From Amoebidium appalachense (lineage: Eukaryota > Ichthyosporea), in the NCBI GenBank assembly GCA_963693365.1, contig CAVNZM010000003.1, forward strand, positions 10,850,001 to 10,914,000: DNA of 64,000 bases, read 5' to 3'. Of this stretch, positions 1-10,615 are shown in pieces. The notes under the pieces were generated by a model. It saw only the letters and a list, made by a program, of their open reading frames with translations. It did not search any database and was not told the origin of the DNA. The position numbers and the translations under genes were made by a program. The number at the start of each line of letters is the position of its first letter. The first letter of the stretch is position 1.

Positions 1-29
1 TATAAGTGTAGGAGAGGGGGGGGAGGTAT

Positions 30-1889
30 TTGTCGGTGTCTGAGGTCGGGACCGAGTCTCATGGCTCGGCCCCTGCCTTAGCACCTACGGCTTTGATCTT
101 AGCTCAGGAGGAAGATGTGTTGATTGGTCTGGTTAAGAATTATTTAAAGGGGCCGGTTGATTCGATTAAATTTACAAATAAAAGGCAGATGATTAAGGTA
201 GCTAAGTTAGCAAAAATGTGTCAGGTAGAGCAGGATTTAGTTTATCATTGTTCTGGGCCAGACGGACACCGAGTTTGGGTCCCGACGGCACTTGTGCCTG
301 AGGTTTTGCATATGGTGCATGAGCATCCCATGGCTGGTCATTTAGGTGTAAATAGGACGTTGCTTCGTGTTAATCGTTCGTATTTTTGGCCGGGTATGAG
401 TAGGGAGGTGAGGGATTATGTGTTGTCATGCATGCATTGTCAGGAAAGGAATGAGAGTCCCCACTCTCGTTCCCGCCCGTCGTTTATTAGGGATTTTAAT
501 GTTCGTATGTTTGAAAGGGTAGCAGTGGATGTGGTCGGTCCTTTTAATTCTACGGTTGAGGGTAACACTGTTCTTGTTACCGTCACCGATGTGGCCACTC
601 GTTGGGTTGAAGTTTTTCCTCTCCCCACTGCTAATGCCGTTTTGTTTGCTCGTATTTTTGTGGATGAAATTTGTCTTAGGTTTGGTTGTCCTCGTGTTTT
701 GTTAACGGATAGGAGTCGTGTGTTTTTAAATCAGTTGGTGTCGGAGGTGTGTAAAATTTTAAGGGTAGCTCATATCACTACGTCTGCATATCACCCTCAA
801 GCAAATGCCATCTCTGAACGTGTGCATGCAGTGTTTCAGAAGTCCTTTGGCAAAATGGTGGATGTGGAGGCTAATGATTGGGATCATATGTCTAGGTTTA
901 TTGCTCATTCATATAATTCTACCCCTCATGCTGTGACTGGTTTTTCTCCGTTTTATTTGGTCTATGGGCAGGAGGCTATTAGTTTGTTAGATACGGCACT
1001 TTTGCCGATGGGGGGGGCTGACCGACTAACTTATCCCCACTGGACTGAGTTCCGGGAGCAGCTACTAACCCGGGCCCGGGCTGCACGTGATGCAGCTCTG
1101 GCCCGTACACAGCAGGCACAGGCACGTACAGACGTGTCCACACGTCCGTTACGTGAATTTGCCGAGGGTACTTTAGTTTTAATTAGGGATCATACTAGGA
1201 AGAAGAGATATAAGCAGGAGCAGGAAGGTAAGGGTGAAGGTGAAGGTCTTCGTAAGTATGGTAAGAAATGGTTGCCTCTTTTTATCGGTCCGTATAAAAT
1301 AGTGGCTAGGTTAGGTCCGACGGAATATAAGGTGCAGAGGTTAGATAATGAGAGTGATGTTAGATTTTATAATGTAGATGATATAAAGGAATATTATGAT
1401 AGGGCCCTTAGGGTTAAACGGCCGGAGGGCCGTCGAGTGTTAGATGCATTCACCCCCGACTATGACGGGTCGGTGGATGTATCGGAGGCTGCAGTAGATA
1501 AAATTATGGATAAAAAGGTTATCGAAGGTAAGGAAGGTAAGGTAAATTATTATTTAATTCGTTTTGAGGGAGGTTATCAGGAAGATCAGTGGTTGCCTGA
1601 GTTTCATTTGGATTGCCCGTTTTCTATTCGTGCTTATGAGGCTAGATTAGTGCAGAGGGAGTTGCCTAGTGCTCCCTCTCGGCCAAAGAGAGTTATTCCT
1701 CAGTTTAATCGTGGTGTGAAAAAGTCGGTGGGGGAGGGGGCCGGGGGGGGAGTGATGCAAATACACGTAGACACACGGGGGGAGGGGGAGGGAGGGGAGG
1801 AGACCGAGGAGGAGTATGAACGTAGTCGTAGGAATTTAATTTATTATCATAGGTGTCTCCGTAGGTATCAAGCTTATGGTGTAGATTAA
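30..1889 (+). mobile_element. Ty3/gypsy chromovirus integrase with C-terminal chromodomain (3' part of pol)
   Basis: This frame encodes the integrase end of a gypsy polyprotein, which would insert element cDNA into host chromatin. In order it shows an HHCC zinc-binding region (HEHPMAGHLG, then CMHCQERN, about residues 95-142), a DDE core with the first Asp in VAVDVVGPF, the second in LLTDRSRVF and the Glu in AISERVH after YHPQAN, a basic linker, and near residues 490-540 a chromodomain (YLIRFEGGYQEDQWLPEFH) of the type that targets chromoviruses to histone marks. In-frame stops lie just upstream at about position 9, so reverse transcriptase and RNase H must be in another frame or outside the window; TTG at 30 is not a real start. 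The SRV in place of the usual G-x-x after TD suggests some decay. A likely 3' LTR follows. Confidence 0.9.
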
Positions 1890-2022
1890 TTTATTATTTT
1901 TCTTCGTAATTTATTTAATTTAATTTTTTTTAGGAGACTGATTAGTCTATGTCTTTTTAGGGGGTGTTAGATGTAATGTGACTGAGGTGGGACTCAGCTT
2001 TTCCGGGGGCCGGGGGGGGAGT

Positions 2023-2747
2023 TGACATATACTAATCCGTCTCAGCAGATTAGCCTAAGTCTACGATCGAGATCGGGGGGGGGGGGGGGGGGGGGGGGGG
2101 GAGGTGGCCCGGGTCCACAGATCATCAAGATCAAGTCCGGGGCCTCAAGATAGCTGTACAGCTGCGTGCATCTTGCCTCTGCCGGCGCAGGGCATTGGAC
2201 CACGTCAGCCGGGACAGACGTCCAATAGAATTCTAATTAGTGTGTAGGATAGATCGTAGGAGGACTTAGGAATGTGATTGTTCGGGCAGAAGCCCTTTTG
2301 TAAGGATTGGCAAGGTTTGATAGTATATGTTGCCAAACGTATTTATATATGTAGATGTAGAGGAAAGGGGGGAGGGAGGGGGGGGGAGGATAGTATGAAA
2401 TGTAGATTTAGACTCTGCGGTGCCACTAGGGGGAGGGTGAGGGGTGAGACTTGGATAAATATATTAGTTGAGTAGATCGACTTAGCTCGTGCAGGCGCAC
2501 GATAAAAGTAGATCGGAATGTTAATGGAATGTGGCATCGTAGGGGGCCAGGTGATGATGATCTTGTAGGGCACGGCCTTGATGGCCTCAGTCGTAACTTA
2601 GACTCAATCCGTACGGATCTAAGTTTGCCCGTCGGAGCCTGGTCTTAATAAACTTTACCGTTTTTCTGTACACGTTCGTTCCTTTTCGTGTGTGTACACT
2701 TAGTAGAGTGCCGCGTCTCTAGTACACATATATTAGGATACGACACA
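2023..2747 (+). mobile_element. probable 3' LTR of the gypsy element, with polypurine tract
   Basis: A purine tract (GGGGGCCGGGGGGGGA, 2005-2020) lies just before a TGACATATAC start. The segment carries an AATAAA signal at 2647-2652, a poly-G run at about 2077-2101, and a plausible CA end at 2747. The 5' LTR is outside the window, so both ends are inferred. Confidence 0.4.
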
Positions 2748-3019
2748 GAGGTAGAAGAAGGGGGGGGGAGGGAGTGCTAGGTGAGTGTAAGGGGGGGGAG
2801 GCTCGTGGGATGGGGGGGGAGTAAAATTATGTGCAGTGGCCAGAATAAACGTCTTTGTGTAGGGACATTTATTCTTGACGCGCGCGGGCGCCGTAGGTGG
2901 CCTGCGAAATTTTGTACTCAGCCCTATTGGCCCGTGCTCCCGAGCTCCGTTTCCCTGTACTCGTGTGTCCTAGCTCCTAACCCCTATGTTCTAGCTGTGT
3001 GTGTGGGTGTGCGCGTAGA

Positions 3020-4229
3020 CTAGGCATTGTGCTTGCAGTCTTTGCGGGGGTGTGTGCCAGAGCAGAGCGGGCACACGTGGGAGAAGGGGCAGGGCTGCTT
3101 AGCGCAGGACCGACCGTTAATGTGGAAATTCCTGCAGTGTGTCGCGGGTAGATCCATGGGTCGGGCCGGTTTTGCCGGGCCGGGTTGCGGGCCAGGGCGG
3201 TTAGGGGTTTGACCCCCGCCGGGCTTGTGGGGCGGCTTAAAGCCGTCAAGACCACAGCCGGGCTTGGGGTACATGGGGCAGGCCGCGCTGGGGTGGTCGG
3301 GGAAGCCACAGCGCTGACATGCGTCCGGGATGAGCAGAGTGGGTGGCAGGAGGAGATCCTGGTGGAGTTGGGCGAGCAGGTTGGGACACTCGATCGGAGC
3401 CCGACCCTGCTGGTGGGCAACGGTTCGGGCGTATACGTCATAGTTGTGGATCTGGGCCCACGGGTATCGGGTGCTGAGGCGAGTGATGTGCTGAGTCCAA
3501 AGTACGTCTTTGTCCGTGGGGAGGCCGAGGTGGTGCTTGGCGGCCATGTAATGGGTCTAAGCTTGGATCCAAATATTGACGAGTGAACGCAGGGGAACGG
3601 GTTTGTCTTGGCGAAAAGTCTCGATGCGGTCGTCGTCGGCCATGCGCAGATGCTGACCTTTCTTGGATGGGGCCAGGAGGGCGGCGGGGGTGAACTTATA
3701 CAGGTCGACGAAACGATTGGCGCGCAAATCTGCCAGCACATCCGCGGGGGGAAGCGGGAGTGTGCCCGGCTGAATGTCGCCAGTGGTCTCACCTGTGATG
3801 GGGGGCGCGGGCAGGGCAGGTAGGTCTAGGTCAGGGCCGAGATGCAGCCCCGGGGAAACCTCCCCGGGTGCGGAGGGCGCGGCGGGGGGCGCGGGAGGGT
3901 CGCGGTTGGTGAGAGCAGCCAGGACGCCAGCCATCTGGGTGCTGATGGCGGTGAGGGCGGCAAGGACGGCGTCTTGAGAAGTCATCTGCGGGGACGGCAG
4001 GGCCTGAGGGGGGACTACAGGAGGGGAGGGGAGACTAGCCGGCGGGTCCGGATCCGTGGTGGTATGGGCCGCTGGAGGCGCGTCAGTGTCCGCGGGAGCG
4101 TTGGCCGCTGGAGACGCGTCAGTGTCCGCGGGCGCGTTGGTCAGCCTGTGGCGGAGGTCGCTGCGGGTCAGGCGCTTAGGTGCCGCGGCAGGGGCGGTGG
4201 CTGAGGCCTGGCGCTTTTTTCGGCGGCAT
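3020..4229 (-). pseudogene. Gag-like ORF1 of a DIRS/Ngaro-type (tyrosine recombinase) retroelement, broken
   Basis: Read on the minus strand, the ATG at 4229 begins a basic Pro/Ala-rich N-terminus containing an imperfect protein repeat (APADTDASPAAN), then a central domain with LYKFTPAALL and DVLWTQHITRLS, a CCHC knuckle (CQRCGFPDHPSAAC), and a terminal Cys/His cluster (CRNFHINGRSC, CPFSHVCPLCSGTHPRKDC). That last cluster is what I know from Gag-like proteins of DIRS/Ngaro elements. One TAG at about 3557 interrupts an otherwise continuous frame (IQA-stop-THYMAAKH) and a frameshift separates the first 80 codons. The reverse transcriptase and recombinase expected downstream are absent; gypsy sequence lies there instead, so this is a truncated or Gag-only copy. 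A CCAAT/TATA promoter sits directly upstream. Confidence 0.65.
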
Positions 4230-4350
4230 GCTGACCGGCGTAGGGAAAGATAGGGAGTGAAAAGAAAATATAGCTGTAAAGCTGTAGGTGCTAAACACAG
4301 AAGATGTGTTCAACAAGTTGTTGCTTGCTGATCTGCTAAAAACTGTCGTG

Positions 4351-4460
4351 CTTATATACCTGAGGCTACCGAACTGAGCCAATCAAAACCGATCTAGTGT
4401 TATGTGAAATCTTATCCTGAGCCAATCAAACTCGGTCTAGTGATCTGTGGAATCTGATGT
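4351..4460 (-). promoter_or_regulatory. CCAAT/TATA promoter in a 43-bp direct repeat
   Basis: On the minus strand TATATAAG (4351-4358) lies about 120 bp upstream of the Gag ATG at 4229. Upstream of it are two CCAAT motifs (4379-4383 and 4422-4426), each within one unit of an imperfect 43-bp tandem repeat (4375-4417 and 4418-4460) that starts CTGAGCCAATCAAA. Spacing suits a pol II promoter for the Gag-like ORF. Confidence 0.55.
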
Positions 4461-4716
4461 TTTGATCGGCTAATAGGTGCCAGTATGCGGGCAGCCGAAC
4501 GCGAACTGCTAAAACATGAAACGAAGCCTGTTGATATCGGACACCCATCCTACGTGTTTACCCAGAAAAATATTTATGTCAATAATTTCCACAAATAAAA
4601 CCTATGCTACGAAGTGAAAGTTTATTGACTTAAACTAGGTTATTTGACATAAGTGGTGTAATAACCATAGAGATAGTATCCGAGATTTAATGGATTAAAT
4701 CTTTTGATGGTTACGT

Positions 4717-4750
4717 GAGCCGTATACGATGAAAGTCGCTCATACAGTTC
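4717..4750 (+). ncRNA. group II intron domain V
   Basis: The 34-nt hairpin begins GAGCCGTATA and ends ATACAGTTC, with the AGC catalytic triad at positions 2-4 and a CGAT-GAAA-GTCG capped stem carrying the GAAA tetraloop. This is a close match to the classic domain V. A domain VI-like hairpin (about 4753-4785) follows, so the 3' splice site of the old intron should lie near 4790. One C-A mismatch in the lower stem suggests decay. Confidence 0.8.
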
Positions 4751-4852
4751 TTAGGAGTTGATCTTGACGTAAATCAAAGGAACTCATGCTATTTCGATAC
4801 TATGTACCGTACATTAAATTATTAATAAGGTTTAATCTAAATTAGGTTTGCC

Positions 4853-4933
4853 AGAAGGGATTGCTGTTTGGTAAAGCATTCAAATTGCGAATTTGACATC
4901 TTCAGGCTATGAGTTAAAGTCTCACTCACTCTC
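4853..4933 (+). tRNA. degenerate organelle tRNA-Arg(GCG)-like sequence
   Basis: The D arm (TGCT-GTTTGGTAA-AGCA), a perfect anticodon arm (TCAAA-TTGCGAA-TTTGA, anticodon GCG) and a T arm (TGAG-TTAAAGT-CTCA) fold well. The acceptor stem pairs at only about five of seven positions and the variable region is long, so it looks like a decayed organelle tRNA. Confidence 0.45.
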
Positions 4934-5026
4934 TAAAAATAACAGCATCATTCATATAATGGTTGAGACCTTGATTTTCATGCCAATAATAGTGGTTCGA
5001 TTCGACTATAGTGCAGCAAAATAATA

Positions 5027-5103
5027 GTTGATATAGTTTACTTGAATAGTATTATAGTTGATTACGGATTAATAGGTTGTAGGTTCAAGTCCTACTATCA
5101 ACT
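5027..5103 (+). tRNA. organelle tRNA-like sequence, identity unclear
   Basis: A perfect 7-bp acceptor stem (GTTGATA with TATCAAC) encloses a perfect T arm (GTAGG-TTCAAGT-CCTAC). The D and anticodon arms pair weakly (TAGT/ATTA and TAGTT/GATTA with wobbles) and the anticodon cannot be read safely. Confidence 0.45.
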
Positions 5104-5371
5104 TATATGGCTATTTACAGGAGTTTATTCTAAGCTCTTGTAAGTAAATTTAGTTAAGCCTTGAACTCGATATTACTCAAATATCCACTTAAAGGGGGTA
5201 GGATTACTTTAACAATCTTAATTCAAACACGCTTAAATTATCCCATTTCGGGTCATATAATGCTAACTCTGAATAGTTTTCAAGCTACATTTCTTGAATT
5301 AACCTCACTAACACTATATACTTATAGACCCAGTTTGGATAGGTAGACTCTCTCGAGCTTTCCCACTCTTG

Positions 5372-5405
5372 GAACCGTACATGTGACTCTAGCTGCATAA
5401 AGCTC
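5372..5405 (-). ncRNA. second group II intron domain V, opposite strand
   Basis: The minus strand reads GAGCTTTATG at the start and GTACGGTTC at the end, exactly 34 nt, with the AGC triad. The upper stem and tetraloop (TAGA instead of GAAA) are degraded. It lies about 125 bp downstream, in sense, of an HNH-like ORF remnant on the same strand, which is the usual order of intron ORF then domain V. Confidence 0.5.
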
Positions 5406-5530
5406 GAGTAGACCACTTCTTACCAGCTCCGCCGGCAGAGTGTTAAGTTGCAATTGGCGTTGTTATTTTGCAGATTATTTCGAATGAGTAATCTTCTGGC
5501 GACAGATCTAGTGTAAAAGCTGTGTATTAC

Positions 5531-5812
5531 TCAATTTACACTTCCCACCATCCTTAGCAGAAAGGATGACATTGTAATGCAATTCAACAAGTTCACCGTT
5601 GTGTAGTAATTTCCGCATACCTTGCATTGATGGTTGTACTTCTTAAAAATCATTACTCGAAACTTCGCAGCTACGGCCTTTCTTTTGTAAAGGCCGAAGT
5701 ACTCTAGTCCTCCGGAAGGTATGGATTTCAGTTTAACTTGAACGGACGAAGCACTTATATCCTTATACGAAAATACAGTGAATACACTACAAAATACACC
5801 ACCTGTTATCAA
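5531..5812 (-). pseudogene. C-terminal remnant of a group II intron-encoded protein (HNH-like)
   Basis: This short minus-strand frame contains KKYNHQCKVCGNYY, resembling the first CxxC of the HNH domain at the end of intron-encoded maturases. No reverse transcriptase motif precedes it here; the frame runs into the (GT)n/poly-G block at 5.9 kb. The domain V at 5372-5405 downstream supports the assignment. The second CxxC is not obvious, so the ORF is probably dead. Confidence 0.4.
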
Positions 5813-5935
5813 ATCTATTTATCGCTCCCCTGGATCATCATTGCAAGGTCCAATGAGTGTACAATGTACATGTGTCTGACTCTACAAAGAGTTGGACTCT
5901 GTGTCCGAGTGTGTGATGCGTGCGCATGCGAATGT

Positions 5936-5936
5936 G

Positions 5937-5967
<31 letters not shown>

Positions 5968-5985
5968 TGTGTGTGCGTGTGTGGT

Positions 5986-6019
<34 letters not shown>
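5936..6019 (+). repeat. (GT)n followed by a long poly-G run
   Basis: A (TG)n array passes directly into a poly-G run of about 34 nt. The surrounding ORFs are repeat translations only. This (GT)n to poly-G junction recurs across the window. Confidence 0.95.
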
Positions 6020-6472
6020 CGTTGTTTGCGAACATACACAGAAGGTCAGTTCCACACTGTTCTATGAGATCGCATACTATGACACCAGCAGGCATTTCAC
6101 GTGCACTTGTTGTTGAAAACGCAGATCTGCAGCCACATATTCTCGTGGGGGCAATACAAACGAATGCCGCAGGCGGCTCCGGCCAGAGTTCAAGAGTCTA
6201 AGATCTAGCTATAGCCAGTGCCAAAGGATCTAAAAGAAAAAAAAAGAAAAAAAAGGGACCTAGCCGCTTCAAAAGAGAATTGGCATGAAGGTTCTTGACT
6301 GTTTAAGGAAACTCTGAAGAGGCCAACATTTTTTTTGGGGGGGGGAGATAAAGAAAGAGTTTTTTAAAAAATGTTGGGGAATAAAAGAAGAAAGAGAGGG
6401 ACTCGCCGAAAAGTAGAAGCCTTTCCGTCTGACGCCACCGCTTGAAAAACGGCATTTTCGCAAATACGTAAT

Positions 6473-6541
6473 ACGCAGTAGGCCGTCGAATGTGGCTGGG
6501 CCTCCGGCAGTGTCCACGCAATAAAAAGTGTGTAAACCCCC
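6473..6541 (+). repeat. 69-bp dispersed repeat, inverted copy at 47881-47949
   Basis: The segment from ACGCAGTAGGCCG to GTAAACCCCC appears exactly, in reverse complement, at 47881-47949, 41 kb away. Flanks differ. It may be the end of an uncharacterised transposable element. Confidence 0.8.
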
Positions 6542-6721
6542 AAATACGTAATCCAGGAAGATATGTAAAAGAAATCCAACAAATCAAAATGGGTCAAATG
6601 TTACACAAATAAAGTTGAAATTGGATCCAAAATTTTGCAGCGTTGACCAATCCAATTCTTGTTCAAAAGTTAATGATGATTGGCTGATTCATCATCAATG
6701 ACGTCACATGTGAGCCGCTGT

Positions 6722-7509
6722 ACACATATCCTACCCCCGGATTTTGGTGATTTTTTTATCTCGTGAATAATGCAATCGCTTGCATCCAACCCGATCGCAT
6801 TTCGATCAAATGCGCCCCGACCCTTGCGCCAGCCCCATATTCGCGCGACCCGACATTGGATTTGGCTACGGTGCGGCTGCGCGAGGCTACATTTTGCCAG
6901 ACCCAAGTCTTCTATTTTACCGGCTTTTGCTGGATCTTGCGGATGTTTTATTGGCTACATGTAAGCTTCAATCTTGATGGAGCATATACAGAAGTGTTAT
7001 TTACACCCGGAGGATAACAAGTCCCTGTATGCCTATCGCAACTCCGACTTCTTGCAGAAATCATATACAAGTGTGTCGTCTAATCGTGCTACAGCCAATG
7101 AAAATCGCGTTATATCGTCTGACTACGCTTCTGGGATTGATATTCCGGAGGACTACGATCACGACGAGGCGTATGCACCTGGGCGAGTCTTCAAGAAAGC
7201 AGCTTTGTCATCTGAATAAAGCAAAAATAAAGCCTTGTCGAGCTTGCACATGTATTGCTTTTCAAAGCAACATGCACATGCAGGAATAAGCTTCACGGTA
7301 CAAAATTTTCTTTCTGTAATCGGGCCGGGTCTGGCAAAATGTAGCCTCGCGCAGCCGCACCGTAGCCAAATCCAATGTCGGGTCGCGCGAATATGGGGCT
7401 GGCGCAAGGGTCGGGGCGCATTTGATCGAAATGCGATCGGGTTGGATGCAAGCGATTGCATTATTCACGAGATAAAAAAATCACCAAAATCCGGGGGTAG
7501 GATATGTGT
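6722..7509. mobile_element. snap-back DNA element with perfect 183-bp terminal inverted repeats
   Basis: The left arm (6722-6904, starts ACACATATCCTACCCCCGG) is the exact reverse complement of the right arm (7327-7509). The arms flank a 422-bp centre holding only a short ORF (7022-7219) without recognisable motifs. A 4-bp CTGT on each side may be a target-site duplication. The size and structure fit a non-autonomous foldback or MITE-like element. I do not recognise the family; the identical arms argue for recent insertion or gene conversion. Confidence 0.75.
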
Positions 7510-7708
7510 CTGTTGCGCTGCCTTCGAAGTTCTCACACGTTGAAAGGCTTCTTTATGCCTCGCACTCATGTCACACATGACTATACAACTTACACTACTT
7601 AAGCTTAGTCTCACAAATACGTTTATAGATACTGCAGCTTTGCTTATTTGACCGAAAAACTTTTTGTGTCAAAGCCAGCGACCAGAATCGTTAAACGTTT
7701 GGTCGAAG

Positions 7709-9133
7709 ATGCCGGAATGCGGAATAGCCCAAACAGGACCGTGTGTCATGTGTGGTGAGGTGGGAGCACAAAATGGCGTACCCCATTGCAGACACAGGTG
7801 GCGAAACCAAACACGTATAGCAAGGTTTCTGCAATTAAGTTTGCTGCTAATGGCAGTCACTACGCTTTTTCTCTTCCTCATCTCTAGTGCTAGCAGTTTA
7901 GACCTCAAGATCTCGTTGGAAAATCTCCCACCATCACTCAAGTTCGGCCATCAAGCACATACACCAGAAAACGAAAACACACCTGTCTCCTCAGCACATG
8001 AAACAAATGGCCGCGTTTGGCGCACTATATGGCTAGGACCGAACGAGCCCCCTCCTTTGGCCAAAACCTCTCTCAATTCTCTTTTCTACCACCACCCAAA
8101 CAGCTCTGTTGTCATATACCACAACAACCCAAAGGGGCTGGAGTCGTTTATCTCCCCGTTTTTGAAGGCGGGGTATCGGCTGTCAGCCGAGTTTGTGGAC
8201 TTGGTGGAATTCTGCAAGCCATGTTTTCCTTCGTGGGAGGAAAACCCGGGAAACTATTACGGCTGGATACGAGGGCCCTACTTCACTGTGGGCACAGCAC
8301 GCAACCAGTATGTTCACAGGTGGGTGACCTCAGCCTGACAAATTCATGTCGTTTGCTCCCGGAGAACTTGGCATAATTTATCTCATTGGAAAAGACTTCG
8401 AATCCTTTTTCCTGGTTTAAACTGGCATATTGGGTAATCTGCTTTACTACAGAAGCCTTCTCCCACTCCAACCTGACAGTACTAGTGATTTGCATACTCA
8501 GGTAATTATGGCATATGTATGGTTTACACACATGGCCGTAATAACGTGATTTGTTTCCTTGTACTCGCCACTTTGTTTTCAAATCCATTCCCGTGTTTTT
8601 CCAATTCTACATCCCGGAGCAGTGTGGCTGCAACAACCTCTCATTCCAAGACAGTTAACACCTAATATGTAGTCATTCTGAGTGGCTGGAAAATGATATC
8701 GGGGGCTATGTACATGTGGTTCATCCCCAAAATTTGTCTCCCCGACCGGAAGTCTTAGCCTAATGACTACAACAAATGGCCCCCCGGTGTGTGTGTATGT
8801 GTGTGTGGGGGGGGGGGGGGGGGGGGGGGAGGGGGGGGGGGGGGGGTTCGGGTTTGGGGGGGGGTCATAGGCAAGTATGAAATAATATTGAACAAGTCTC
8901 ATGAATAGATTGCTCTCTGCCAGAGTGTCCTAAAGGGTACCGGTGGTTACGTGAGTAGATAATATTCAAGGAAACTTTAAACACTTAAAAGTTTTATGGC
9001 AAGATCATCTGCGTCAGTGGAGGCCCAATTAGAATTTGCAGGCAGTGGTTTGCCACACCCTAAAGGAAACACCTATTATGTACATCGTGATAAACTGTAA
9101 ATGCATAACTTAACACACGTGCATGCGCGCGCG

Positions 9134-9209
<76 letters not shown>

Positions 9210-10615
9210 CCCGGCACCCTCCCCGCTGTTAGGTTATAGCGTCTCAGACCCCCTTTCAAACCCCCCCCCCCCCCCCCGGATTCTTGTTATTGTTATTTAC
9301 GCACCTTAAATATGCATGCTTATAGATAGCAGACATACGACACGTTCACGTAGGACACGGCCCTTATCCATTACTCATGATTACGTAACTATTACATCAC
9401 TGTTACATCATAGCTTTGCATCTTGGCATGCCACGTGTTATGCCCCTGTAACGCATGAATAGTTGGGATAGCCCCTGCACGTGTACCAATAGTTTATGCA
9501 TATGCACAGTGGCACGCGATTGAGAAGATTGACATTGTGTGTGGCATGCGTTTTGAAGATTGACATTGCATGTATTTGTAGATTGAGCATTTCCGATTGG
9601 TTGTTTCTAAGATTCGGGATTCGTACTAGCCATATATGGACTTTGTAAGTGCTTTCCTATTGGATCATGTGGTAGACAAGCGTGCAAACAAAACTATATA
9701 AAGGATGGCATCGGTCGACCACACACGGACAGACAGAGAGTCTCAGAGAGAGTCTATCCTCAGAGTTAGTAAGCTACTCTTGAGATACCTGTGTGTGTAG
9801 ACAGAAGCAGAAGTCGCAAAAGAGAACGATCCAACTTTTCTTGAGTCTTAGCACCACTCCCATCCTATCCCCCTAGCACCCTCACCCCCCAGTTACCAAC
9901 CCCCAGTGGTACAATTTAAGTTAGCCATGTGCCATTATGACTTACATTAATAACCCCCTCAAGGGCTGACCTACTCCGTGCCTGCTTTGGCTATCTCCAC
10001 GGAGGCACATACTTTGACCTGGACACCATAATAGTACGTCCTATGGAGATCAAAACCGACGTCGTGGTAGTCGAATACGACGACAGAAACGTGTGCAATC
10101 CTTCGTATCAGTTCTACTGTGAGTGCTCAAAGATACCCCCGACAAAAATCCTTCCATTTCCGGGTGGGGAAATGCCGCCCCATGCAGAGCAGTACTACAC
10201 CATAAACGGGTTTTTCTCGTTTGGTGACCCGAAATCTTCATACATACGTCGTGTTCTGGACTACCAAACGCGGTTTAACGGGAGTGCAGATTCGTGTTGG
10301 AATTGCATGGGCCCCCGCGCTTTTTCAAACGCAACAGCAAGTTTCATGAACGGGAAACTCGAAAAAGATGCGGAAAAACTCATGTTTATGTCGCAGGAAA
10401 GCGGGCTGTGTACTGGGTGGCGCAGTCGGCTTTACAGCACTGTAGGTGAAACGGAAGCGGGGGAAATATTGGAACGAGTAGCATCAGAGTGTTATTTGAT
10501 GCATGTGTTTGAGATCAATTCTAACGGGGAGGGTGGTAAGAAGGACCACAACAAACCAGAAACCCTTTTAGATTTTTTGGCAGCCAGCTTTTGTCTGGTG
10601 GATTGCGCACATTAG
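7709..10615 (+). CDS. type II membrane glycosyltransferase with DXD motif (GT32-like), two exons
   Basis: Exons 7709-8319 and 9964-10615 give about 420 residues. The first ATG is followed by a short Cys-rich cytosolic tail and one membrane segment at about residues 38-60 (QLSLLLMAVTTLFLFLISSA), then a lumenal stem and catalytic domain: WLGPNEPPPLAKTSLNSL and VVIYHNNP in exon 1, and RADLLRACFGYLHGGTYFD in exon 2 leading to the metal-binding FDLDT. This is the pattern of sugar-nucleotide-dependent transferases of the GT32 / Gly_transf_sug type (alpha-1,4-galactosyl- and mannosyltransferases), which act in the Golgi; donor and acceptor cannot be told. The intron (GTGGGT ... AAG, phase 2) joins VHR to ADLL in frame. 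An AATAAA lies at 11288. The intron carries (CA)n, poly-G and a TATA-bearing LTR-like piece. Confidence 0.85.
8320..9963 (+). other. repeat-filled intron of the glycosyltransferase gene
   Basis: The 1,644-bp intron starts GTGGGTGACC and ends CCCTCAAG. It holds a poly-G block at about 8810-8850, alternating GCGC/(CA)n at 9120-9206 and a poly-C run at about 9261-9277, followed by unique sequence with the promoter-like segment described next. Confidence 0.75.
9590..9960 (+). promoter_or_regulatory. CCAAT/TATA segment inside an intron, possible solo LTR
   Basis: ATTGG motifs at about 9596 and 9659 precede TATATAAAG at 9696-9704, followed by a purine-rich leader (ACAGACAGAGAG) and CT-rich DNA. 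The arrangement resembles the U3-R part of the copia LTR at 50.6 kb. No matching second copy or clear TG/CA ends were found, so an internal promoter is equally possible. Confidence 0.3.

Larger units (their letters stand above)
4530..5812. other. organelle-derived insertion (probable NUMT, possibly NUPT)
   Basis: The base composition drops to AT-rich across this block. It contains two group II intron domain V motifs in opposite orientation, two tRNA-like folds and an HNH-like ORF remnant, all typical of algal or plant mitochondria and plastids. No long organelle protein gene is intact. Both boundaries are by eye. A nuclear copy is inferred because both sides are nuclear retroelements and microsatellites. 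Confidence 0.6.

Noticed and set aside
3185-4253. Plus-strand ORFs over the Gag-like region
   Set aside because: Shadows of the GC-rich minus-strand Gag; they lack motifs.
6303-6597. Possible small membrane protein on the minus strand at 6.3-6.6 kb
   Set aside because: The frame covers the 69-bp dispersed repeat and poly-A/poly-G tracts and has no start context or homologous motif.
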